14,551 nucleotides of DNA, from contig JAOXYB010031732.1 in assembly GCA_028565635.1 (NCBI GenBank), positions 1 through 14,551 on the forward strand, given 5' to 3'. Below, piece after piece: positions 7,743 to 14,551 of the stretch. A program made the position numbers and the translations under genes. The number at the start of each line of letters is the position of its first letter. Position 1 is the first letter of the stretch. Below the pieces are notes generated by a model, which made no database searches, had not been told where the DNA came from, and saw only the letters and a program-made list of their open reading frames with translations. This DNA comes from Phoronis ovalis. Taxonomy: Eukaryota; Phoronida; Phoronidae.

Positions 7743-7926
7743 GATATTTGTAACAGCAGAACAGGGATGTTTAAATTCTGTGCCTTTTGTGTGCAGCCTG
7801 ATGTTACGTGACACTTTGATTCAAGATATCACATACATGAGGCATCAATGCAAACTGTATAATAAAAAGCTTCTTCTGAGAAACACACAGCTTTTAGTAG
7901 TAGATGAAGTGCTGTATAAATCTTAG
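7743..7926 (+). pseudogene. PAN/Apple-like fragment, possibly a truncated paralogue of the downstream gene
   Basis: The frame is open from the acceptor at 7742 to TAG at 7924-7926. It includes VPFVCSLMLRDTLIQDITY followed by MRHQCKLYNK. The C...R-D...ITY...QCKLY spacing resembles the PAN/Apple core, and the downstream gene has KCSQMSL...ISYNAKTSECLIY at the matching place. Both lack the inner cysteine pair usual in PAN domains. The fragment stops soon after the core. It is preceded by a phase-compatible exon that ends with the same split codon (AG|G) as the downstream gene, as expected if this is a duplicated and broken or minimal copy. Similarity is judged by eye; a 5' UTR exon is the alternative. 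Confidence 0.4.
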
Positions 7927-8069
7927 TACTGTCAAAGATGGTCAAGTAAAGAGAAACCTTTTTTTTTCCTTGTTATACTGCAAATTTTATTATTTTAAGA
8001 AACAATAATTAAATAACCTTTAATGTGCCTTATTTGTATAATTTTGCAGATTGAAGTTTGAAAAGAAAA

Positions 8070-8242
8070 ATGAATTGTTGGGAAATGGCTTTTGTGCTTC
8101 AACTTCTGGCCTCAGTTATGTGTGCGCAAGCCCTAGAAGTTCAGATGCTTAAGTTCAAAGGATTGAAATTGGAAACATCCGAGGAAATAACAAAAGTGGT
8201 GGCTTCAAAGTTATCAAAATGCTCACAAATGTCTCTGATGAG
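8070..8242 (+). CDS. Secreted PAN-WxxW-LamG protein, exon 1 (signal peptide and start of PAN domain)
   Basis: The exon begins at 8050 after TTTTGCAG, and the first ATG is at 8070. The protein starts MNCWEMAFVLQLLASVMCAQ, with a hydrophobic core and an A-Q-A site after residue 21, a typical signal peptide. Mature sequence then carries KLSKCSQMSL with C51. The donor is ATGAG|GTAATT (GT at 8243), leaving AG of a split arginine. The seven coding exons found here encode 383 residues so far: signal peptide (1-21), PAN-like domain (about 30-105), WxxW-type cysteine domain (about 108-203) and LamG/ConA-like domain (about 209-383, unfinished). It is probably extracellular and carbohydrate- or protein-binding. 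I do not recognise a named orthologue. No transmembrane segment is seen in this part. The intron 8243-10328 holds only the antisense candidate listed separately. Confidence 0.8.
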
Positions 8243-10025
8243 GTAATTTATGCAAGTAATTTTAATTATGTTTTCTGCATGTACTTTTTATCTGTTAAAA
8301 TTAAGACTGAATGTGTAAAAAAATTAGAAATTTCTTCAGAAGTTAAAAATCAACATTGTGGCACATGTATATGATAAAATTAAACTAGTAAAATATATTC
8401 CTGTTAAAATTTAAAACAAAAAATGCAAAATTTTATAGAAAAAAATGTATTTATTTTTTCTAAAGAATTTGTAGTTATATTTTCAAAATAAATGTTTTTT
8501 ATTACAACTGTATAATGAATGATTGTTAACTAGGAACTAAATGACACTTTTTTAATTGGGTGTTTAGGGACTACAATTTGCAATGGAATGCACTTTACCA
8601 ATGTTAAAGTGTTGTTTTTTTTACTTGAAGATACCACCAAACTTTTTTTTTGCATGTCTAATGCTTTAACTTAAACATTTTTGATAACAAATGCAAAGTA
8701 ACATATAATTATTTCCACCTTGAAAACAAATAATAGATCGTGATATTCTGCTCAGCAGAATTTGTAGGTGTAATTTATTTGCCTTGTGGGTGGCTTTAAT
8801 CTATATGAAAAGTGTCTTGGGGAACTGAAACAACTTGCAAAATGCCTTGAATTGTAGAAAGTACTGATGTTTTAATCAAGCATTCACTGTACACATTATA
8901 TATCAAAAATTGGAAACAATTACGTAACCCTGACATAACCACGGTATAAGACTGGTTTGTATTATAACTATATAAGGCAAATATCTAACTCATTCCCTTA
9001 AGCAAACATTTGACACTATTTGATACATTGCCAACAATTCTGGCGTTTTTGTTTGCCGTTGCTCTCATAAATTATGTACAATATGCCAATAATAAAGCAT
9101 GTCGTACTTATCATATTACATATTTTGCAAAAACTATAACTTTCATACATGCTTCTGTAATTATTAATTAGTTCCTTATTTAGATTCTCCTTTTATAAAT
9201 GTCCTTTACATTGTTAAATAATTAAGTAGCTGTATTTGTTTATTTCATTAGTACATATATAGCAATCGTTTTTCACTAGACAATTACTATGCTCCAAGAT
9301 TGTTGAATTTCTAATATGAGCAAAAGTTCTCTTGAAGAGCAAATTAACAAAATCATGTGTACATGACATACAACACTATTTAACTAACACAAAGATACAT
9401 GGTCATGAACTCAACCAAACTTCTGTGTACTGTGAATGAATTGCATAAGCACGTGGAGAACTTCATTCATAAAACACGGACTTCTAGGAATGTTAGAGTT
9501 CGACTGGTGGTGCCATTGTAGTACGACTTGGGGTTTCTTGATCTTCATTGAATAATTTGTTGATAAACAAACAAAATACTGCAATATCTCAATTTTGTGT
9601 ACTTGTTGCAATATGTAGTTATAATGAAACTCTACTTATGTGGTAAAGGATATAGGAATATTTCCTTTACCCTTTACAATATTATTGATTTATTTACATG
9701 TATATTCTACATCCGTACAGTTTTCATTTCTGATTGGCTACATTTTTATTTCATTCTAAGCCGTATCATTTTTCTGTTTAATGATGCCGTCTGTGAGACT
9801 GACATCTGACAAAATTAGCCATCTGCCAGTCGAAATAGTTGTTTTATGCAGCTGAAAACTGCAGCATGAATTTTACAAATAATTCTGGACTGCATTTTAT
9901 TTTCTAAACTGATCCACAATTGATTGACTCTCAAGTGAAATGACAGAATATAGTGACACTAGTGTAATCCATATTTAGCATAAACCGGTGTTATTATTAT
10001 AATTTTGAAGTACTTCAACTTTTAT

Positions 10026-10197
10026 TCAGGTACCATCACCATCATAACAGCAGTTAAAGTGGCAAGCACTCCCATTTGTCATTGTCACAACTATGCCTGT
10101 ATTAGATTGGTTGAACTCTAGCAAGAATCCAGTTAGACCATTTAGGGCAAAGCTATCCATTGAGATAGCTGAAGGAGTCATTTCACGAAATACACAA
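10026..10197 (-). CDS. Candidate antisense terminal exon within an intron
   Basis: On the minus strand a pyrimidine-rich acceptor, TCTCTCTATCTTTCAG (AG at 10199-10198), opens 56 codons: CVFREMTPSAISMDSFALNG, then LTGFLLEFNQSNTGIVVTM, then TNGSACHFNCCYDGDGT and TGA at 10028-10026. An AATAAA overlaps the stop (10026-10021). Strong acceptor, open frame, stop and polyadenylation signal together look like a last exon of a leftward gene. However, no partner exons were found on the minus strand to the right, and the peptide matches no family I know. It could be a gene fragment captured in the intron. The plus strand of this segment is closed in all three frames. Confidence 0.4.
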
Positions 10198-10328
10198 CTG
10201 AAAGATAGAGAGATACATGTATCTGTGATTATTTGACGCAAGGTACTATTTATGAAATGTACATACTTTGGGATACAGATTATCCCTGATGTCATCATTT
10301 TCATTTTCTATTACCCTCCACATTTTAG

Positions 10329-10474
10329 GTTTCCTTCAAGTAAAGCCAGTGTCATAAGCTATAATGCAAAGACCTCAGAATGCCTTATTTATGTTGGGAA
10401 CTATGTAAAAACAAGAGACAGCAGCCTAGTTAAGGATCAAGATTGGGACTTGTTGATCAACCCAGGCAGTATAG
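10329..10474 (+). CDS. Secreted PAN-WxxW-LamG protein, exon 2 (PAN core)
   Basis: The exon follows CACATTTTAG (AG 10327-10328), and its first G completes the split arginine 58. It encodes FPSSKASVISYNAKTSECLI then YVGNYVKTRDSSLVKDQDWD and LLINPGSI. The SYN...SECLIY block is the PAN/Apple signature (hydrophobic-Y-N-x-C-x-L-Y), with C76 the probable partner of C51. The two inner cysteines of most PAN domains are missing. The donor is taken as ATAG|GTATGC (GT at 10475). An alternative, GGCA|GTATAG (GT at 10468 region), keeps the same frame and would drop two residues, so either is possible. The next intron (10475-12075) contains the foldback element. Confidence 0.78.
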
Positions 10475-10565
10475 GTATGCCTACCAAATGGAAACCAATA
10501 GATCTCTAAATGTATGATATTATGTGTACACGAAACATGTGCTTATAAATCCCAGCTTAGGGTAT

Positions 10566-11125
10566 CACTGGTAGGTAACACATGATCACAGAAATGTGAG
10601 ACAAGACTTTTGGGGTGGCCATTTTTTCTCTCGTTTCGATGCAAAACATGTCCATATCTCTAAATGTATGAATGAACTGGGACATATTTTTGAAGGGAAA
10701 CAGCTAACAATGTATTCCTTCAAAACACATTCTTGTATTTATCAAAGAATTTGTCTAATTTGAAAAATCAGTGATTTTCTGTGGAATGTGTGACCACTGA
10801 CTTCAAAGGAAATTGGAATGTGTAATAAGACAAAAGATTATAACATCTGATTCATTCGTGGGTGTGTCTTATTACGTTCCAAATTTCTTGACAGCGAGTA
10901 AACACATGTTCCACAGAAAATTGACAATTTCTCAAAACAGACAGGCTCTTTGATAAATATAAGAATGCTTTTTGAAGGAATACATTGTAGCTATATTTCC
11001 CCTCCAAAATATTTCCCAGTTTATTCATGCATTTGGAGATATGTTTATGCATCGAAGCGAGAGAAAGAATGGCCACCCAAAAAGTCTTGCCACACGTTTC
11101 TGTGATCCCGTGTTACCTAGTAGTG
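10566..11125. mobile_element. 560 bp foldback (long inverted repeat) element with GGTAT target duplications
   Basis: The two halves are reverse complements over nearly their whole length, about four of five positions by eye. Left arm starts CACTGGTAGGTAACAC; the right arm, read in reverse complement, starts CACTACTAGGTAACAC. Long matching blocks include GGTGGCCATT, CTCTCG with TTCGATGCA, ACAATGTATTCCTTCAAAA and ATTTATCAAAGA. The arms meet around 10848, with a spacer of about 33 bases (10832-10864). GGTAT occurs directly outside both ends (10561-10565 and 11126-11130), as a 5 bp target-site duplication. No transposase is present, so it is a non-autonomous MITE-like insertion in the intron. The CACTR ends hint at a CACTA-like origin, but that group usually makes 3 bp duplications, so the superfamily is open. 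Confidence 0.85.
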
Positions 11126-12075
11126 GGTATGTCTCAGATACAAAATGATTAAACTGTTCTTCAAGAGTATTACTGAGAATCTTTTCCTGTGGTCATAGTT
11201 ACTTTTATGTAAATAGGACCCTTTCTAGACAGAGTTTCTAGGATTGTCCACCAGGGAGTATGGAGAGATTGGGGGCAAATCTAGCAGTCAGTACCTATAA
11301 AATTAGCTTTATATTTCCAAAATATGCATGATTTAGAGAAAGTTGTAGGTCAATTAATTTATTTTGCAGCAAAATGAATACCATGAACATATTCCCAAAA
11401 TATAATTTACATACTAGTGTCCCCTTACTATTTTAAAATTTTATCCTTTCCTTAGGCATACACAGACCACCCACCTTACATGTTTTACCCTCATCCAATA
11501 CTTACCTATATAACACAAAAATATAGTACAAAACAAAAATTCACTTTTTTATTTATTGCAAGAATTAACTTTTTTTGAATATAAATTTATTCACCCAACT
11601 CTTCAATTCATTTCCACGAAGCTGAAATTGTTGGAAAAGCTCCTAGATGTTATAATGAAGCTATTTTTGTCGAAAAATGGCGCAGTAAAATTCCTACAGC
11701 TTGATTGGCTAACTTGGGAGATCCCCTGATGTCTAGCGTATCTTAGCAGATAAAGTTCAGTCTGACTTCATGAACATTCACATGCCAAAATCTATGAAAA
11801 TATGTGTATAATTAATGATATCAAAACATTTTCCTATTTAATTTTGATTTATTTATTATAAAAATTTATTATAGGAAGTTTAAATTTTTATTAAAATAGC
11901 ACAGCATAGAACAGATGCCTTTAATTGGCTTATTTATCTGACAAACAATCCAATTAATTTTCTCTGTGAGATATGCTTGTGTAGAGATAAAAGGAGAATC
12001 GGTTTGTCTTTTATAGGCTAAAATATGAAAGCACAAACATGTGTTATTAATTTTTGATGTCATATATTTTTTTAG

Positions 12076-12155
12076 AATTTTACTGGACTACATTTCTGGA
12101 CATAAGTGATCCTGCTAATGATATTAATGACATAGAGACAGTTTCTGCGATAATG
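12076..12155 (+). CDS. Secreted PAN-WxxW-LamG protein, exon 3 (start of WxxW domain)
   Basis: The acceptor is TTTTTTTAG (AG 12074-12075), and two bases complete a split codon from exon 2. The exon encodes FYWTTFLDISDPANDINDIE then TVSAIM and ends in phase 0 at ATG|GTAGTT (GT 12156). W-T-T-F followed by aspartate-rich 'D-x-x-D-P-x-x-x-x-D-x-E-T' is the opening of the mucin-2/CILP WxxW domain, with phenylalanine (113) replacing the second tryptophan. The length is 26 codons plus two bases. The preceding intron from 11131 to 12075 shows no other feature. Confidence 0.78.
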
Positions 12156-12492
12156 GTAGTTATTATTTACTTTCATCATCAAATAGTTTATTTTCATGTT
12201 ATCTAGATCAATGTTTTATATGTGAAGTCATGTTAATTGATTTCAAGCAAAGTCATATTTTACATATAGGTTTCAAAAATAAGTGTTTTTTTACATCTAA
12301 TAGAAATGCATTTAATATACAATGGTGATTCAACTTTTAAAAAAGTTACTTCTGCTTGTTATCCATAATTTGATAGGCAAGATGTATGAAATGATGTGGC
12401 AATGTGTGCTTATGTTTTCCGTAACTGTGACTTTCGTGGATGGAATGATTGAGTATCAAATAGTTTAAGTTTGCCAATTGTTTTTATTTTAG

Positions 12493-12712
12493 GCTAAATA
12501 TGGCAATAATGCTGTGTGTCAAGGAATGGATCCTATAGGTGCATTGTGCCGCAGAGATACTGGAGGAGTGATCTTTACACAAAACACATCAAGCTTGATT
12601 ACCTCCACCGGCCAAAATCTCCTACATCCTTGCTCTCCTGAAAATGGCCTCATGTGCCAAGGCCCCGGATGTGATAACTATAAGATTTCTTTCCAGTGTG
12701 TTAAAACAACCA
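12493..12712 (+). CDS. Secreted PAN-WxxW-LamG protein, exon 4 (cysteine-rich rest of WxxW domain)
   Basis: The acceptor is TATTTTAG (AG 12491-12492), phase 0. The exon encodes AKYGNNAVCQGMDPIGALCR, a loop containing TTG-less but WxxW-like spacing, then HPCSPENGLMCQGPGCDNYK and ISFQCVKTT. The cysteines are C142, C152, C180, C188, C193 and C202. 'C-x-x-x-x-G-L-x-C ... C-x-x-Y-x-I-x-F-x-C' is the conserved second half of the mucin-2 WxxW domain, seen in gel-forming mucins and cartilage intermediate layer protein. N164 is a possible N-glycosylation site (NTS). The donor is ACCA|GTAAGC (GT 12713). The assignment is by pattern, not by search. Confidence 0.8.
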
Positions 12713-12922
12713 GTAAGCAAAACTGTCTATTCCTAGCTTTCGCATAGTTCGTCTTGAGCAACATACCTGTATAGGTTTCTCATATCATAGTCTATATTTT
12801 TTTAATGGACATTTTATAAAGTGCCACATTTTATGAAGCTTGGCAAAGCTGGAATTAATAAATAATAATAGTTGCAACGAATAACATAGCTGTTACAAAA
12901 TTATTTACTTTACATTTGGCAG

Positions 12923-13050
12923 GTATTTATAGAAATCTGATTTTGTACCTACCATATGATCTGGACTTTTCTGATCAAGCCAACAATACTGAAGTCAGTT
13001 TCTGGAACGCTTCATTTGATATGACTTTGGACAAAAATATGGCAGCTATG
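12923..13050 (+). CDS. Secreted PAN-WxxW-LamG protein, exon 5 (first strands of LamG-like domain)
   Basis: The acceptor is TTTGGCAG (AG 12921-12922). A|GT completes serine 207. The exon encodes IYRNLILYLPYDLDFSDQAN then NTEVSFWNASFDMTLDKNMA and AM, ending in phase 0 at ATG|GTGAGG (GT 13051). LYLPYDLDFSDQANNT matches the opening of LamG/ConA-like jelly-roll domains ('aYWPLDGDFSDSSGNN'). The continuing open frame beyond 13050 runs to 13158 but is intron. The intron 13051-13387 contains nothing else recognisable. Confidence 0.78.
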
Positions 13051-13387
13051 GTGAGGAAATTATATTTCTCTACAACTGTCGTTTTCTTTTATTTCATGAC
13101 AATCACACAGTTTCAGGAGATGTCAATGTTAAGTATTGTATTGGAATTAAATTATTAAATGTTAGAACCATTGGGTTATAATGTCTGTGCAACATAATAA
13201 GTTATACATAATAACAGTAATAGTATTTGTAAATGATAAATTACAGAATATATACCAGACTGGTTATCATTAGTCATAAATCAGCTTTTGTATTGAACCT
13301 TTTGTGCACAAACTTTGCTAGTGATTTAATTTCCCTGCTGTTATGTATACTTGTAGGCGCTTTTGTTTCATTTTGTTAATATTGTAG

Positions 13388-13569
13388 GGTGCGGGATCAG
13401 CTTCTTCTGCACATGGTGGACAAGGTCACAGTATATATATTGGATCAGTAAATAGAAACAGAAATAGAGAAGTTTGGGGACCCAAATTGAGTGTTGTTGT
13501 TTGTTTCAAAATTGATACTTTTTCCAGTACTGTGATTGCGGGACATGAGAATGGCATTTGGAAAATTAT
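13388..13569 (+). CDS. Secreted PAN-WxxW-LamG protein, exon 6 (LamG-like, middle)
   Basis: The acceptor is TATTGTAG (AG 13386-13387), phase 0. The exon encodes GAGSASSAHGGQGHSIYIGS, then VNRNRNREVWGPKLSVVVCF and KIDTFSSTVIAGHENGIWKI, leaving two bases of isoleucine 310. SIYIGS...FTV-like SVVVCFKID matches the strands of the jelly roll ('sltiSaWvk'). The donor is TAT|GTAAGT (GT 13570), nearly ideal. The glycine/serine-rich start replaces the calcium-binding loop region. The minus-strand frame over this exon is a shadow. Confidence 0.78.
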
Positions 13570-13950
13570 GTAAGTTAAAAACCCATTAGTGTTACTTCCC
13601 TCAAATTGTACCCGTAATCTGCAACCAAAATTGTTACTTTTGAAAGAAATCTCATTTTGGATTGTGCAACTAGAGCTTAAAACCACTTGAACTATATTTT
13701 TTGTTTGCATTTAATAAGGTACAGTTACATATAAAACTGTAATTTTCTTATAGTACAGTGAAAAACTGAAGATAATTCCCAATGCATTAGGGTGTGCAAA
13801 ACTCTGAAAGTAGATTTCTTTCAGTAATGTCACAGAAAATCATGGCTGTCCATTATTTCTAAATTATCTTTTATTTAGGGTCATTTAATATTCCTCTTTA
13901 ACCATTGTTTAATTCAAGAAATGTTACAAGTAGTCTTAATTACTTTTTAG

Positions 13951-14171
13951 CCTTTTGGACGAACATTCCAGTAGAGTATATGTTACCGTAAGGAACAAAC
14001 TGGATTGGAATTCCACAGAAGCGCACACTTTTGAAATTACTAGTAATGACATTTGGGCAACTGAATGGTTTCAGGTTGGCTTCACATTCAATGCAGAAAC
14101 TTCTGAATTCTTGCTATATCTAGATGGCAAATTGACAGATAATATTTCGTATTCAAGTTCTGTTAGCCCAG
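13951..14171 (+). CDS. Secreted PAN-WxxW-LamG protein, exon 7 (LamG-like, later strands)
   Basis: The acceptor is TACTTTTTAG (AG 13949-13950), and AT|C completes isoleucine 310. The exon encodes LLDEHSSRVYVTVRNKLDWN, then STEAHTFEITSNDIWATEWF, QVGFTFNAETSEFLLYLDGK and LTDNISYSSSVSP. W-F-Q-V-G-F-T-F followed by E-F-L-L-Y-L-D-G-K is the hallmark 'W-h-v-a-x-t-y-d...l-Y-v-D-G' of LamG domains. N330 and N374 are possible glycosylation sites. The donor is CCAG|GTATGC (GT 14172), which leaves one base. Reading through instead gives a stop at 14210-14212, but the jelly roll would lack its last strands, so a further exon to the right of the window is more likely. Confidence 0.78.
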
Positions 14172-14214
14172 GTATGCACTTCGAGAAATATACTTCTGTG
14201 AACCGCCTTTAAAT

Positions 14215-14480
14215 CCGGGGGGGTACTAAAGTTCTTTTTTGATGGGGGTGTGCAGCCCAGTTGGATTGCTATTCACTGCTTACAGTAAATAATTGGATTA
14301 ATTTTAAGTTTATATCCATAAATAGATTTTGGAATTTGGTTTGTTTCAGTCACTTTGTGTAAAAATGGATTGATACTCAAATATTTTAAAAATTTTGGAT
14401 TGCTACCCTTAAATTTCAAAATTTGGATTGCTACCGTTATATTTAAACAAAAATTGGATTAAGTTTGCTACCACAACAGG
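14215..14480 (-). repeat. Degenerate ~30 bp minisatellite with GC-rich end module (element C)
   Basis: The end module at 14215-14260, read on the minus strand, contains GGGCTGCACACCCCCATCAA and AGTACCCCCCCGG. These blocks match in order the module at 1811-1860. It is followed by units with the core TTTTGGATTGCTACC at about 14263, 14294, 14365, 14396, 14424 and 14454; the last four are about 30 bp apart. The unit differs from that of elements A and B, but read on the minus strand GGGTAGCAATCC-AAA can be lined up with their GGGTATATTTCC-AAA. Confidence 0.75.
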
Positions 14481-14484
14481 CCTA

Positions 14485-14551
14485 CCTAACCAGCGTAGAC
14501 TCGAACCGTCAATCCGCATTCGCGGACCTGTTTCCTACCATTCGAACCCAT
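14485..14551 (-). other. Possible tRNA-like (SINE head) sequence at the right edge
   Basis: Read on the minus strand, GGTTCGAGTCT resembles an RNA polymerase III B box (GGTTCGANTCC), and TGGTAGGAAACAGG about 35-40 bases upstream loosely resembles an A box. The arm stems do not pair well, so a functional tRNA is not supported. It abuts element C and is cut by the window edge. Confidence 0.2.

Noticed and set aside
8058-8069. TTG start four codons upstream of the secreted protein's ATG
   Set aside because: Eukaryotic initiation at the ATG at 8070 gives a clean signal peptide; the added residues MKRK depend on a non-ATG start.
9411-9611. Minus-strand 66-codon open frame with a plausible peptide (VLQWHHQSNSNIPRSPCFMN)
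   Set aside because: There is no convincing acceptor, partner exon or known motif; it might be a degraded coding fragment but cannot be supported.
10852-11076. Minus-strand 74-codon open frame
   Set aside because: It lies wholly within the right arm of the foldback element; no protein motif or splice context supports coding.
11869-12063. Minus-strand 64-codon open frame
   Set aside because: AT-rich intron sequence with no motif or splice support.
13426-13710. Minus-strand 94-codon open frame
   Set aside because: It is the antisense shadow of exon 6 of the secreted-protein gene and continues into its intron.
14173-14212. Read-through ending of the secreted protein at TAA 14210-14212
   Set aside because: A GTATGC donor precedes it and the LamG-like fold would be incomplete, so this is read as intron.

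Overview
The window looks like nuclear DNA of an invertebrate animal, most likely a mollusc and probably a bivalve. The evidence is AT-rich sequence, small exons with GT-AG introns and consistent phases, metazoan protein families, low-copy tandem and foldback repeats in introns, and a secreted PAN/WxxW/LamG-type protein of a kind expanded in molluscs. The bivalve assignment is inference, because no rRNA or mitochondrial marker is present.

Layout. (1) 1-610 holds units of a ~300-350 bp dispersed repeat, reverse orientation. (2) 703-1151, minus strand, holds two early exons of a class III CoA-transferase that closely resembles SUGCT (succinyl-CoA:glutarate CoA-transferase); the rest of the gene lies off the left edge. 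(3) 1322-1860 is a microsatellite and a ~33 bp-period degenerate minisatellite ending in a GC-rich module. (4) 2060-2680 is a CpG-richer promoter-like segment between SUGCT (leftward) and a zinc-finger gene (rightward), with an ETS site and an E2F-like site. (5) 2675-6228, plus strand, is a C2H2 zinc-finger gene: a non-coding first exon, then two coding exons giving a 448-residue protein with five fingers. Its introns carry a second minisatellite element and a second array of the 300-350 bp repeat. Downstream of its stop lies a decayed third copy of its internal repeat. (6) 7190-7926 may be a small two-exon relic with a PAN-like motif. (7) 8070-14171, plus strand, holds seven coding exons of a secreted protein: signal peptide, PAN-like domain, mucin-type WxxW domain, then a LamG/ConA-like jelly roll that continues off the right edge. 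Its introns contain a candidate antisense terminal exon (10026-10197) and a 560 bp foldback element flanked by GGTAT direct repeats. (8) 14215-14500 is a third minisatellite element, sharing its end module with the other two.

Functionally the three genes are unrelated: mitochondrial glutarate metabolism, nuclear DNA binding, and an extracellular binding protein. No operon or gene-cluster system is visible. The most unusual signals are the modular minisatellite elements, the foldback element, and the internal duplication with its fossil copy in the zinc-finger gene.
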